DNA of 64,000 nucleotides from Ectocarpus siliculosus (Eukaryota > Sar > Phaeophyceae > Ectocarpales > Ectocarpaceae): assembly GCA_000310025.1 (NCBI GenBank), contig FN649741.1, positions 3,023,125-3,087,124 of the forward strand, read 5' to 3'. Shown one piece after another: positions 13,301 to 34,483 of the stretch. The notes below the pieces were generated by a model. That model ran no database searches. It saw nothing but the letters and a program-made list of their open reading frames with translations, and was not told the origin of the DNA. The translations under genes were made by a program, and so were the position numbers. Within the stretch, counting starts at the first letter, position 1. Each line of letters starts with the position of its first letter.

Positions 13301-13845
13301 TTGCTGCAGTAGTCATTCCTCTCGACCACGAGAGGGCCGCGGCGCGGGTTTGGATTCGGTATACATGCTAGCACAGCAGTACGTATGACGTGCTATACGT
13401 TTATGCAAACGTAGGTGTAAGCAAGATGTGACAATATGCATACACAGAATCGCGCTGTTGCTGCTAGTAGCAAGCACGGCCGCGTGCAATACTTCACTTT
13501 CACCTCTTTCGGAGAGGCGTCCGGCGGTACCAAGTTCCAGTCCACAACTGGTTAGCTTCGCATCTCTTCCAAAACCAGCAACTACTTTGATGCCGCATAG
13601 GAGACCAGATTGCTGAACGCTGTATCTGATGCGCACACCATTTTTCACTCACCCACCCCCTACGCCATGGGTGGGTGAGTAATTTTTTTATGCAAAACTT
13701 GCCTGTTGAGCTAACGAAAGCATACGAGCACACAGCAACATCTTCTTTTTCCGGCACTGACTCTCTCCGCCCCAGAGAAACGTACCTGCAGCACCCCCGG
13801 CCCGTTGTCCCGCTTCTCGTCGTTGAAAGTTAGCTTCTTTGCCAT
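10358..13845 (-). CDS. TOM22/TOM9-type mitochondrial import receptor subunit
   Basis: Small tail-anchored subunit of the TOM complex in the mitochondrial outer membrane; it receives preproteins and organises the Tom40 pore. Exons in transcript order: 13786-13845, 12771-12905, 10358-10501, all phase 0, giving 112 residues. Residues 1-20 are a short charged cytosolic head starting MAKKLTF. The membrane segment is about residues 47-64, with the conserved proline in TLVPLVFE. It is followed by TREAQLIEQEKIHINALL, which closely resembles the EAQL.E segment after the anchor in plant TOM9 and yeast Tom22. The short acidic head is closer to plant TOM9 than to animal TOM22. Intron 2 (10502-12770) carries a foldback element and intron 1 a perfect hairpin. 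Anchor and tail are secure. Exon 1 rests on phase agreement and a good donor, so it is less certain. Confidence 0.82.
11236..11725. repeat. Foldback (long inverted repeat) element in TOM22 intron 2
   Basis: The left part (about 11245-11445) and right part (about 11536-11725) are inverted copies of roughly 180-200 bp, at about 80-85% identity by eye. They share segments encoding EHLYNIDDTDYK and, further along, the codons for QVSQDP. Between them lies a third, shorter copy of the inner end (about 11472-11522), in the same direction as the right arm. The left arm is open on the minus strand for over 50 codons (DVEALEHLYNIDD and onward); the right arm is not. This looks like a non-autonomous foldback transposon that has captured a piece of a coding exon. 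No transposase was seen. Confidence 0.65.
11473..11586. repeat. Direct repeat of AGCTATGTC unit inside the foldback
   Basis: Two direct copies of about 50 bp (11473-11522 and 11536-11586) share AAAGCTATGTC, GTGGG, CCGAGCTCAT and GTACCAGTG/GTACGAGTG, with a 63-64-base period. An inverted third copy ends the left arm near 11445. This is the internal end of the foldback element. Confidence 0.6.
13647..13680. repeat. Perfect 12-bp hairpin in TOM22 intron 1
   Basis: ACTCACCCACCC (13647-13658) pairs perfectly with GGGTGGGTGAGT (13669-13680) across a 10-base loop. Because it lies in an intron it would be transcribed. No T-tract or other context marks it as a terminator. Confidence 0.6.
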
Positions 13846-14381
13846 GATGCAAGCAGCTGGTTCAGCTGGCGTACGTTATCGGCGATGGTCGTCGAAAGCT
13901 CCTGCACCCTTGCTCCTGGTATCCCAGCCCTGCTGCTGGCTTGTTCCTCGCGCACCTATAGAGAGCGTCTATGTCCTGCTTGCGGTGGACTGTAGTCTAG
14001 GGCTCTGACGGCTCCACTGCGTGCGTATTTCCAAGTCGACTTCAGCGAATTTCGGTAGTAGATTCCAGCGAAAAACGGGAAGAGGTGCGTCGGGCGTGTC
14101 ACAAGGAAGTTCGTGAGCCACAGGACACAGAGAGCTGTGGTAAGAGAGGTGGTGTGCCGCAGACACCGACACACAGGCTTTGGGGGCAACGCAAAATCTG
14201 TACAAGAGAGGTTCGCCTCAGGTACGTTCAGTATGGGTATCTGTGATACGACGTAGTCCCCCCAGATTTAAAATTTGAACCGCCGCTCCGCTCTCTTGCT
14301 CTCTTTTGCTCTCGTCGTCTCTCTCACGTAGCACCCTTCTCTCGCCATCGTTTGCCCTCGCTCTCGCACGGGCGGGACACC
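13846..14381. promoter_or_regulatory. Divergent upstream region, TOM22 / MCM6
   Basis: 536 bp separate the TOM22 start codon (minus) from the MCM6 start codon (plus), so both promoters must lie here or in the first transcribed bases. The 80 bases before the MCM6 ATG are rich in CTCTC, a pyrimidine-rich leader. The MCM6 start has a favourable CACCATGG context. No TATA box or named factor site was recognised. Confidence 0.5.
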
Positions 14382-25163
<10,782 letters not shown>

Positions 25164-27043
25164 CTGCTGTTGGGACACGCGCGCTCGCGCGCGCGCGCCC
25201 GGGGCTTCACTCGCATGTTTAATATTAATATTTACTCCCCAAGCGGCAATGGCGGGAAACAGCGCAGCCGGATTGATCTAATCTAACTTTCGATCGCTTC
25301 CTCCTTGGGAATCGTACTCCAGTAGGGCACGTTTTTGCGACGAGGGCGGGGTGGCTTTGGTGCATGGCCCCTCAGTAACGCCGAAGTATTTGCCGGTCTT
25401 CGGAGGGCGTTGTGCGTGGTACGGACAAGTATCTCGACGAAAAGAGGCTGCAAAACCCGACTTGTTACGAGAGAGGTTCGCTGCATCTATCTCTATTGTC
25501 TTGTGTCTATAGTGCTATTCTTCCATTGTGGACTAATACCCGTCAGGCATGTCTGTGCGCGTTCTCTGGCGGACCTATTGAAAGTAGTGCATTTGCTGGG
25601 ACGCGTAGATAGGACCGGGCGCCCTCGTGCGATTTGGCGAACAGATGAGTTAAGCCCGGCCGAATGTAGATTTAGTGCCGGAGAAAAGTGTAGAGTGTGT
25701 ACCTGGCAATACTGCCGAAAAGTAATTCTTGCGAAGTGCGACAGTGGTGCACACCCGCACGCTCGTTTGGATAGTTTGCGTTGTTCGAAAACTTGCACGC
25801 ATGCATGTAGATCGGTGCAGGGCATGGTGTAGAACACAAAGAAGTTCCTTTAGAAGAGGTCCGCCTGGAACGATGTGGTTGGGGGCACGGACTGACCACA
25901 AACGATGCCGGCACCACGAATGTTTCACTCTCACAATCTAGAATCGTATAGCAGACAAGCACCAAGCTAAAAACGCCGCATGCAAGGCATTTTCTGTCCG
26001 AGGGTCCGAGCCGTCTTCGTAGCTGCTCTTGTACGCACAGGACTTGAACCAACAAACAAGCAAAGCGGTCCATCTAGCATTTGAGGCCGGTGTTGTGTCC
26101 ACGTCCAAGACCCATTTTTTGGCTGTGATCGACTATGCCGGGCTGCGTGCGGGTATATACCGATGAGGGTGTCTGCTACTGAACTCCCAACAAACACGCA
26201 CGGCGCTCTCCGCACGTGTTGGCTTGGAACAACTTCCGTCATTCCCACTGCCCCCTTTTGTCGCTCGGTCCGGGAGGCGTGCGTGCCGCTCGACGCCGTT
26301 GAAAAAAAGTTTCTGGCACATCGACGGCGCCAGCCTAATGGAAATGCACAGTGATCGTTTCCACTTGGCAGGGAGGGAGCCTTGTACTCTTCGCGGGACC
26401 TCGCGTGTGTGCGCTTTCTCAAATTGGATCGAACGCGCGCGACGTTACCAGCTGACCAACGAAAGGCTTCGGAGTCAGCCAGGCACGTAACGCCACCACA
26501 TTTTCTAGGCCGCGGGCTCCCCTGACGGGAGTGTTCGTGCGTGGGATTGTCGGGGAGGAACGAGACTGTGCGTGGGCAGTGAACAAGAAGCAGTAGTGCA
26601 CTCGACTAGCCAGCCTGAGCACCTGCTCGCCTGCTTGTACGTAGATCAGTGCCACAGGTCTGTAGACACAACATGTATGCCTTGACGCCTCGCTCGAGTT
26701 GAGCACGCCGGCACCATTGGAGATGTTTACCTTGAGATTTGTTACTAAAAACTAGAGGCTTGTAAATTTGGTGGCCACGCGGTACGAACAAAAACAAAAC
26801 AAAAGAGATACCTACTAACTTGTTCGGTCGGAGAGAACACCGAGCTACGCCTGCCTGCCGCTGTGACCACTGCTTAGCATCCCGACATGCACAATTCAAC
26901 AACACAAAAAAACAAAGACTACCATCAAGCACCGTCTCTCTACCTTTCTCCCTCTCCGCACACACTCTCATGCACCGAATGGCAAAGAAGGAGGTCACGC
27001 GTCTTCCCCCTACGGTCGATACCCCCCCCCTCGCCCCTCCTCT
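25164..27043. other. Convergent intergenic region, MCM6 / RPB4
   Basis: 1.9 kb between two convergent stop codons. No coding exon was recognised. A (GC)n patch follows the MCM6 stop (about 25178-25200). A third, weaker copy of the dispersed GCTGACCAA repeat lies at 26427-26464. The remainder is probably 3' UTR and spacer. Confidence 0.5.
26427..26464 (+). repeat. Dispersed repeat, copy 3 (short, diverged)
   Basis: Contains GGATCGAACGCGC followed by ACCAGCTGACCAACGAAA, similar to the core at 1881-1911 and 22102-22145. Only the core is recognisable. Confidence 0.35.
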
Positions 27044-28893
27044 TTAAGAATACAAGCGCGAGTGCTGGTGCTTTCTGACGATGGCGAGGATATTTTCGAG
27101 GTCTTCCTCTGTTAGCCTAGCGCCCAGGCTGGGGATAAGCGCTAGCACCTGTGCGTGTGCGTGTGAACCAAGAGAAAAAAGGGCGCGGGGTTGAAGACAA
27201 GAGGGTGTTGTCACGTAGCAAAAAAACGCCCACGCTTTGCTTGCGGCATGCTCTCTCGCCAACCGTAGAGGGAGGAGGTTATCCTTGGTGTGGCATCAGG
27301 GGACTCTCTTATACTTCGGCAGCGTGTGTGGCAACCAATTGGCGACGGCCGCGGCCGCCACCCTGAATAAAAATTACCCATGAGGCTAGTTCTGGCGATG
27401 ATAAGCGGAGTAGCGACCAACCGCAAAAAACACTACGAACAAAACACCCTCCCGCACCGAATGAGGTCGAAGGGAAGATGAGCATCAAAATGGACACAAC
27501 GCCGCCAACTTGTACACCACTCACCTCTTCCACCTCGCTGTCCGCCTGCATAAGGTTGGCCACCTGCATGATCTCGAACTGATGCAACCTGATAGACTCG
27601 CCTTCGTGGAACGTCTCGAACTGCTGGAGGGCCCTACAGTGGCGCACGGGGTGCACGCGCAAGTATTAGCACCAGGGAGGTGGTGCCAGTCTAGACAATC
27701 AAGAAGACAGCAGGATGTCGTGGTTGTGTTGTTGATGTCAAGTACCGCATCTATGAGCACCGCCTTGCCCAAAATGGAACGTTTCTCCTTCTAAGGCCAC
27801 GAGGCGTACATCGAGCGTTCAGTCGATCTGTCTGCCACTCACTCTCGCAACTCCGACGTGGCGGTCATCTTGACGGAGCCCCCCAGCCCCCCGAAGCGCT
27901 TCACATAGGACATGGTCTTGGAGAACGCCCTGCGGTCGCGATGAAGAGCGTGAACCCGGGAGAGGGAAACACAAAGGTTGGTGGGACAGCGCAGATCGAT
28001 GATAAACTCGAACAACGCAGCAGTAGTGGCGTCATTTGAGCGTTCATCTTGGCGCGAACGCCATGTACGCGTGGAACCAAAGCAAGGCCGCGGCGGTCCT
28101 CCACCGAACGCACCCTTGAAGCGTAACGGGACCGGTGGTTAGTAGCTAAAGGGGTTTGGTCGTGTGGAGGGGACAAATATGAACAATGCGGGCACACACA
28201 TGCCGGCCCGTAACGTACGGAAACACTGCGGGTTGGCGAATTACGAGCTACATCTGCCGTGTGCGCCGGCTACAACAGTAGAGGTTGAAAATCGTGCGTT
28301 CGAGACGCGGAGAGAGGAGCTGCCGACGCGGAAGGCGAAGGAGATATGGCGGACCATAAGTGCAACCAAGCAACGGCAGAGAGCTGAGCGAACTGTATCT
28401 CGATTTGTTCCATACGCCAAGAAGATACAACAACAGCAAACACGCACCGCAAGGCCGATCGCTTGGGACTACACAGCAGTGCGTACTTGTATAAACTTCG
28501 ACTGCTAGACTAGGACGAAAACAAAATAAAACCCAAAAAAAGCGAAAAAAGGACACCATTCGGCGCTCCGAATCGCGCCTGCACATGGGGGATGTTTCCG
28601 TGACACACATATGTCATGCATACAACCACCTAACCCGCGCCCCCCTCTTCTCACTTTGTGATGTAGTTTTTTACACCCAAAATAACACCCCCAGCCCCCT
28701 GACTCGCGGTAACTCTGCTGTCCATGTAGTTGACTTACGGTGTGACGTTGATGTCCTTCTCTTCGTAGTTGATCCTCTGCTTTTCGAGCACCACCGACAC
28801 CTCCGCGTTCGACAAGCACGACATGTCGTCTTTGGCATGCTCCGGGCCGAATTGGAGAAGGTTAGCGTTCTCTTCGTCGTCCACCCCCTCCAT
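27044..28893 (-). CDS. RPB4: RNA polymerase II subunit RPB4
   Basis: RPB4 pairs with RPB7 to form the stalk of RNA polymerase II in the nucleus, acting in initiation, RNA exit and mRNA fate. Exons in transcript order: 28739-28893, 27843-27929, 27525-27633, 27044-27148 (stop TAA 27044-27046); phases 2, 2, 0 agree and give 151 residues (human about 142). The protein matches the family along its length: an acidic N-terminus MEGVDDEENANLL, then LSNAEVSVVLEKQR, the helix AFSKTMSYVKRF, HQFEIMQVANLMQ, and the C-terminal HRDC-like end ALIPSLGARLTEEDLENIL. The start is the methionine before the acidic stretch; an in-frame upstream Met (28971) would add an unconserved basic piece. It is divergent from the acyltransferase gene. 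Confidence 0.93.
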
Positions 28894-29667
28894 CCTGCAC
28901 ACACTGCGCGCTGCAGGCCTTGCACAATTCCTGTTGTGTGGTGTACCGGAGCGGCGTAACTCCGTGGTCATTTCGGAGTGTACTATTTCTTAGAAAATAG
29001 AAAATACTACATTGTAGTAGAAAATATGCATACATACAATCAGAGAACGACTACCCATTCGAGATATAACACAGCAGTCGAAGGAGACATTTTGAAGTCT
29101 TGACAGTGAGTGGGAACCATTGCTGCTGTACTACTGTACAGTGTGGTACAACTGGATGTGAGTCTAGTCACACTGCTGTCTACACAGCAGCTGTAAGTCT
29201 CCTAAGCGAATTTGAATATGATTCTTCAGCTGCAAAGGATGAACACACGCTTACACTCCTGTCCAGAACACACACTGGGACGCACCTGAGAGGTTAATCC
29301 TTTCGCCCGCTACACCGATCTAGCTGTTGGCCACTGCTGGCTGGTGCGACGAGCGTGGAGTGACCTCACCCTTGTTGACGACCCTGACCTGCAGCCGAGA
29401 GGGGGGGCTATCGGCACAGGTTCCAGGAAACGGCGGGCCCCCTCTCGCTCGGGAGGTTGTAGTTGCACCGCACAGCCCGTTGCCCCGCGCTCGCTGCCCC
29501 TTTCCCCCGGCTTGTTGCTCCTGCACATGCCGGATTCCGGAGGCGGAGAATCTGCCTCATCAAATCAGCCGTGCCGGCCGCTGGTAACGATTGCTGTTGT
29601 CGCCCCAACGGCAGTCAATCCAGCACCCACGGCAGTGCAACAACTCTGAACAAGATCCCTTTTCCCG
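28894..29667. promoter_or_regulatory. Divergent upstream region, RPB4 / acyltransferase
   Basis: 774 bp between divergent start codons, presumed to hold both promoters and 5' UTRs. An AT-rich patch with repeated AAAATA/TACTAC motifs lies at about 28985-29035. No specific factor sites were recognised. Confidence 0.45.
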
Positions 29668-32600
29668 ATGTCTCCTTACCAGCAGCAACCACCAGCATCG
29701 GCGAAGACACCTGTAACGGCGCCTCCACCTGCCCAGCAGCAGCCCGTCGGGTCAGAGCTCTGGAAGCGCGACATTGAAGGCCCCTTTCGGCGGCTTGACC
29801 CGAACCCGGACGCCTTCGAGCTGGCCCGCCTTGCCCTATGCGCCATCACCATTGTCCCCTTGCGCGTGGTGCTCATCGCGGTGTTCCTTTCGAGCTATTA
29901 TGTCCTCGCCCTGTCCTTCATGACGGTCGCTCCCGATAGGCCCTGGGCACATGCGATCAGCATCTTCTGCGTTCGATGGGCGTCGCGTTTCCTGCTGCTG
30001 CTCCTCGGCTACTGGACCGTGGACGTCAAAGGGATGGAGGAGAACGCGGGGCGACGGGGGGAGCCGCGAGTGTTCGTGTCGAACCACATCAGCTTCATCG
30101 AAGTGCTCGTCTTCTTGCATCAGCTCGGGCCGTCTTTCGTCATGAAACGAACGTGAGATTCACAGCAGAAGCTTGTGGTGCAGCTTAGGCAGTGTGTGTG
30201 TGTGTTGGGTGCGCTTTTATCCCGCCTATTGTGGGCAGCAAAAACCAGTCTTCACCTTGCGGTGTATGTTCGACGCACCAGACCACAATAATGGACGTTC
30301 CGCCACCCCTGAAGCACCAGTACGTCGGCTCACGTCCCCGCCGGGTTCTCGTCCTTTGAAAGAAGTTCTTTCCAGTCCAGCAGACCGCTCTGTTGTATGC
30401 GTAAGATCCTGCCAAAGTTGCAAAGATGTAACACCAAGTAACCGGTGGCAGCCCTCAACTCCACTCTGTCATGGCCTTCCATTTTTAAGCTTGAAAGGGC
30501 TGACGGTGCCCTGTTGCATACAGATGCTGCAATATTTGAAATTTGAATTGGTAACCGAATGCAATCGATGGGAACGGGCGCGCTAACTCGCCGTTGGCTG
30601 TTGGAAATTTCGCATTTTTTATTTAGGATTTATTTGCAGGTAGGCTGCGTGCTTGCCGCAGCGCTTGGGCGGATGGAACACGGAATAGTTAACTATTCGT
30701 GGTTAGGGTCCCTGGATGTTGCTTTATTCAGCCTGCAAAGCGTTCTCTGACTGCTGTCCACGATACAGAAAATGGCACCACATACATAATGGAACCAGTG
30801 TTTTTTTCCTCTGAGTAACCAACACAACATTTGTTTTTTTATTTCATCATTGTGACCTAACGAATCCATCTCTATCGAAGAAAACCCCCTTACCACGCAC
30901 AGAAAATTCGGCGTTCTTGCGAAATTTCTGAAAGGTAAGAAAAAGGGCGAACGACGCCTGCTGATTGGATGGTGCAGACAGTTCCATCCCTGGGTGCAAG
31001 TGCAAAGCTGCCTTCCCACTTGAGCCGTCTCTTGTCTATAATCCCTATCAATTGTCCCCTCGATATCGAGGGGACATTTGATAGGGTTCATAGACAGCAA
31101 CTGGCGGGAGCGTGGTAAACGGGGCACGAAAAGGAGGTTTTCAAGATATTTCTCTAGAGGGAAAGCGAGACCTTCTAACTCAAGCCCTAGGTTGCTCGGT
31201 GCCTCTTTTCAACGGTGGTCTAGGTACTTCTTCCGCGCTTGCCCCTAGTAGCGCTTTCCACCCACGGGTTGACAGACGCGGCGCAACTTCGCTGTTGAAC
31301 CCGCGGCGTAATCGCCCCGCGATTCGACCTGTTCATTACCCTCATACTCCTCCACTCTACAAAGCATCCATACTAGACTAGAGTCGTCCCTGCGTACCCT
31401 GGCACCCCCCTGGTCGAGTAGTGCAAAGGAGGAGACAATCATGCCATTCTTCGCGAGGTAAAGCAGGTGAAGAACATGGGGACAAAAAGTGTCCCCAAAA
31501 GGCGATCCAGCCCTTAAGGGGTTCGAAGTTCCTATCTCTTCAAACTCACTAACTCTCAACTTCGTAACTACAGAAGTAGACACCACGTTCAGAAATGGTA
31601 AAGTAACGTGTTTCGTAGTCCACCCTACCTTACAAGTCTAGGAATCGCCGCTCGCGATAGAATTGCCTTTGGCTCTCTGCTGCTGTGGGCTCGATCGTTG
31701 TCTGTAGTACAACAACAATACAGTACACAGCATTGGTGGGGCACTGCTGCTGTGCGGCAGAATTTCTGTCGGACATCCACGTGTTTGTCTGGAGGGATTA
31801 GCAAGTCACGATCACGACGGAATTCTTTTTCTGGAGGATTAGCAAGTCACGATCACGACGGAGTGAGGAATCTAGCGATCGGCAGGTTTTATAAGGGGAC
31901 AGAAAGCTAGTGTATCGTATGTACAGCATGTTGTTTTGTTCTTCCGCTATCGTGGCGTTTTACTGATATCATTTCGACCAGGGAATAGTTTTTTTTGTGC
32001 CGGTGCACACAGGCAGACCTTGCGCGTAGGTTCGCACGACGCCGAACAACCCTTATTCCCGCTTCAGATTGCCCCACCGCTCAAGAAGCTGGGATTGGTG
32101 CATTCGGGCATTTCAGAACACGACCCCGTTGTGCTTGATCTATGCATAATAGATACTCAGGTGTGCCGTCAAGTCTCGTACGCCAAAACGGATACTGTCG
32201 CTGTTGGGTTACCCCTTAGAGGAAGTATTGTAAGAAATGAGTCTCGGGCCAAAGAAGAGGGTGCAATGGTCGCCCCGGTGGTCTAGTTGGTATCCTCGAA
32301 ACCTTCTATAGGTCAGGTCAGGGTTCGAATCCCGGCGTAAGCGAGCTTTTCTTGCGAAGTGAGTTTTTCTCTCGCGTCCGCTCCTGGCCTAGTGGATAGC
32401 GCTAGTTCGTGTGTACACAGAGGGAAGAGAGTGCTGAACTCTTCTCGCATTAAAAATCCAAGTCAACGTACTGCAGGAGGGGAGGGTAGAGAGGGGTCCT
32501 TCTGTGTGACCACTGGTTGGAGTAAACGGCACTAGTTCTGTGAGCGCTGATTTGAAGTGAACACAAAACAAAAAAAAGATGGTGGGGGCGCAACGTGTAT

Positions 32601-34483
32601 TGCAGTTCCTGGTAGCGTTCCCTCTCTCAAGGTTTCGATGCATGCCATGTGCTGCCCAAGGATGTGCAGGGTATTTCGACCAATTCCCATTTCCCCCCAA
32701 AACTGTTGTTTTTGATGCACGCAGTTTTCCATTGCCACGAACAAGAACATCAGGGGTCTGAATGGCACCCACGGCCTGAATGAATCCAGTGTAGCCTATC
32801 GCACTTGTAACCAACCCCGGTGCCCTCCACTGTGCCCCCCCCCGCTCCCCCTTCCCTGCGGTCGCCCTTGTCCCTCACTCCCCCGCTGTACCGATCTCTC
32901 GTGCAAATACAGCTGCCTGCGAGTCCCCCTCATCGGAGGCATCGCCGCCCGAATCGTGGACTGTGTCCCGGTGGACAACAAGGGCGGGAAGGCGGGCGGG
33001 AGCGGTTCGCAAGCGATCGCCACTCGCCTTTTGCGCATGTTCGGCGAGGAGGCGCTGGCGAATGGGGGCATCTTCGCCACAGCCGCCTCGCAGCAGCAGG
33101 AGCCGGCGCCGGAAGGGGAAGCGCTGTCATCCAACGCGGACGGCGCCGCGAAGTCGAAGCCAACAGTAGCCGAGGGGAACTGGGCGAGAGGGTGGAGGGG
33201 CAATCCCCTGCTCCTGTTCCCGGAGGGCACCACCTCCAACGGCAGCTGCCTGCTGCGCTTCAAGACGGGTGTGTTCGCGGGCGGCGTGCCCGTTCACCCG
33301 GTGACGGTCAAGTACGAGGCCCGCCGATTCTCCCCGGCTTTCGAAAGGTATGCACAGCAATAGCGGGTGGGCGGCAACCCCGTTGACGTATCGGCCGCGA
33401 TGAATTCATGAAAGAGCGGTCTGGAATGTTTTTTCACGCGCACGCTGTTATGGAAAGATGGAACTGACACGAGTATCGTCAGGCTCAGGTAGGGTCCTTC
33501 GCCAGGCCGCGAACTGCCTCAAGGTTCATGCGTCGGACTGCTCAACCGGGCTGCAGCACGTGCGTGAGAATTGTAAAATCCGTTGTATTCATTGTCGAAA
33601 CTTGTCGCGAAGGCAGGAAGACTCGCCTTCCCCAATGTTCATTCTGTGGCCCGCCGCGCCCCCCACGGGGTGATCACTTTCGTCATCACCGCCCTCCTCA
33701 CAGCCAGTGGCAACGGATATTAGAAACAGAGGACCTCTGATCACACGTGGACAAGAAGAGGACGCGTGCCGTCGTTTTGCTTTTCATCTCGAGAAATGTT
33801 GCGGGACCGTAGCTCGAAGCACTGCGGCAATCAGTTGGTCCTGCAAGTCTGTCACCACCTGCAAGCGTTTTTCTGCGGTCCGAGGACTGAACGCAGCCAC
33901 TCGCCGCACGGCTGCAGGCTAACCGTATCGGCATAGAACCCTTACCTGAAGCCCCCCCGCCCCTTTGTTTTGCAACTCTCCACGCGCGTGTTCTTGCAGC
34001 ATCTACTTCCCCGTGCACGCCTTCCGCTCGCTCGCGGAACCGGCGCACCACGTTACCGTGGAGTACCTTCCCCGCTTCGTTCCCACCCCGGAGCAGAGGG
34101 CCGACCGGACGCTGTACGCCAAGGCCGTGCAACGGGTCTTCTGCGAGGCCATGGACCTGCCGGCCGTGGAGGCCGGTTACGCGGAGAAGACGCTGTACCA
34201 CACCTACCTGCGGAAGCAGTTCCAGGGGCACCCGTGGGGCCGCCTGGCGCTCCTGCTCCCGGCCCCCGACCGCCACAAGGCCAAGCTCCTGGGAAGCAGG
34301 GCTGGATGCCGGGCGGGGGAAGGCGGCGACCGGGGGCCTTCGGCCGAGGGCACGGGTGGTGGTGGTGGTGGCGATGTTGGGCATGAAGCGGCATGTTCTG
34401 CGGCGGTAGGCCCGGACGATAGCAGTATAGGGGATGGCGTCGGCGGACAGAGCTCAATACGAAGACGCACGGGGAAGGCTTGA
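29668..34483 (+). CDS. Lysophospholipid acyltransferase (LPCAT/LPEAT type, PlsC fold)
   Basis: Membrane O-acyltransferase expected to re-acylate lysophospholipids with acyl-CoA, probably in the ER. Exons 29668-30152, 32913-33347 and 34000-34483 join in phase 2 and encode 467 residues. An N-terminal Pro/Gln-rich tail is followed by hydrophobic segments (about 53-86 and 99-116). Motif I is SNHISFIE: His140, with Glu145 where most relatives have Asp (HX4D). After C163LRVPLIGGIAARIVDCVPVD comes an Ala/Gln/Glu-rich insert (about 217-250). Motif III is FPEGTTSNG (from residue 264) and motif IV is GVPVHPVTVKYEAR. The third exon carries LAEPAHHVTVEYLPRF and ends in a Gly-rich tail. There is no EF-hand region like that of LPCAT1/2, so it is closer to plant LPEAT-like or short LPCAT forms. 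Substrate cannot be told from sequence. Intron 1 (2.76 kb) contains tRNA-like and palindromic sequences. Confidence 0.88.
31033..31096. repeat. 64-bp loopless palindrome
   Basis: Arms 31033-31064 and 31065-31096 pair at 29 of 32 positions with no spacer; the centre is TGTCCCCTCGATATCGAGGGGACA (read as two 12-base halves). It lies in acyltransferase intron 1. It could be a foldback element tip or a cruciform-prone site. Confidence 0.75.
31478..31496. repeat. Small perfect hairpin GGGGACA / TGTCCCC
   Basis: A 7-bp stem with a 5-base loop, repeating the core half-sites of the palindrome at 31033-31096 about 400 bp away. The two may mark parts of one decayed element. Confidence 0.5.
31789..31861 (+). 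repeat. Two-copy tandem repeat, about 41-bp period
   Basis: GGATTAGCAAGTCACGATCA and the following CGACGGA occur twice (about 31789-31821 and 31831-31861), separated by a short AATTCTTTTT spacer. Near-identical copies suggest a recent local duplication. Confidence 0.8.
32266..32345 (+). repeat. tRNA-like sequence with A and B boxes (tRNA-derived repeat or pseudogene)
   Basis: Contains an A-box-like TGGTCTAGTTGG (32279-32290) and a perfect B box GGTTCGAATCC (32322-32332) at tRNA-like spacing, within acyltransferase intron 1. The T arm pairs, but the acceptor and anticodon stems do not close well, so it is unlikely to be a working tRNA. A second A-box-like TGGCCTAGTGG follows at 32387-32397 with no B box. 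Confidence 0.55.

Noticed and set aside
14352-14381. Upstream in-frame ATG for MCM6
   Set aside because: The ATG at 14382 has a CACCATGG context and gives a typical MCM6 N-terminus.
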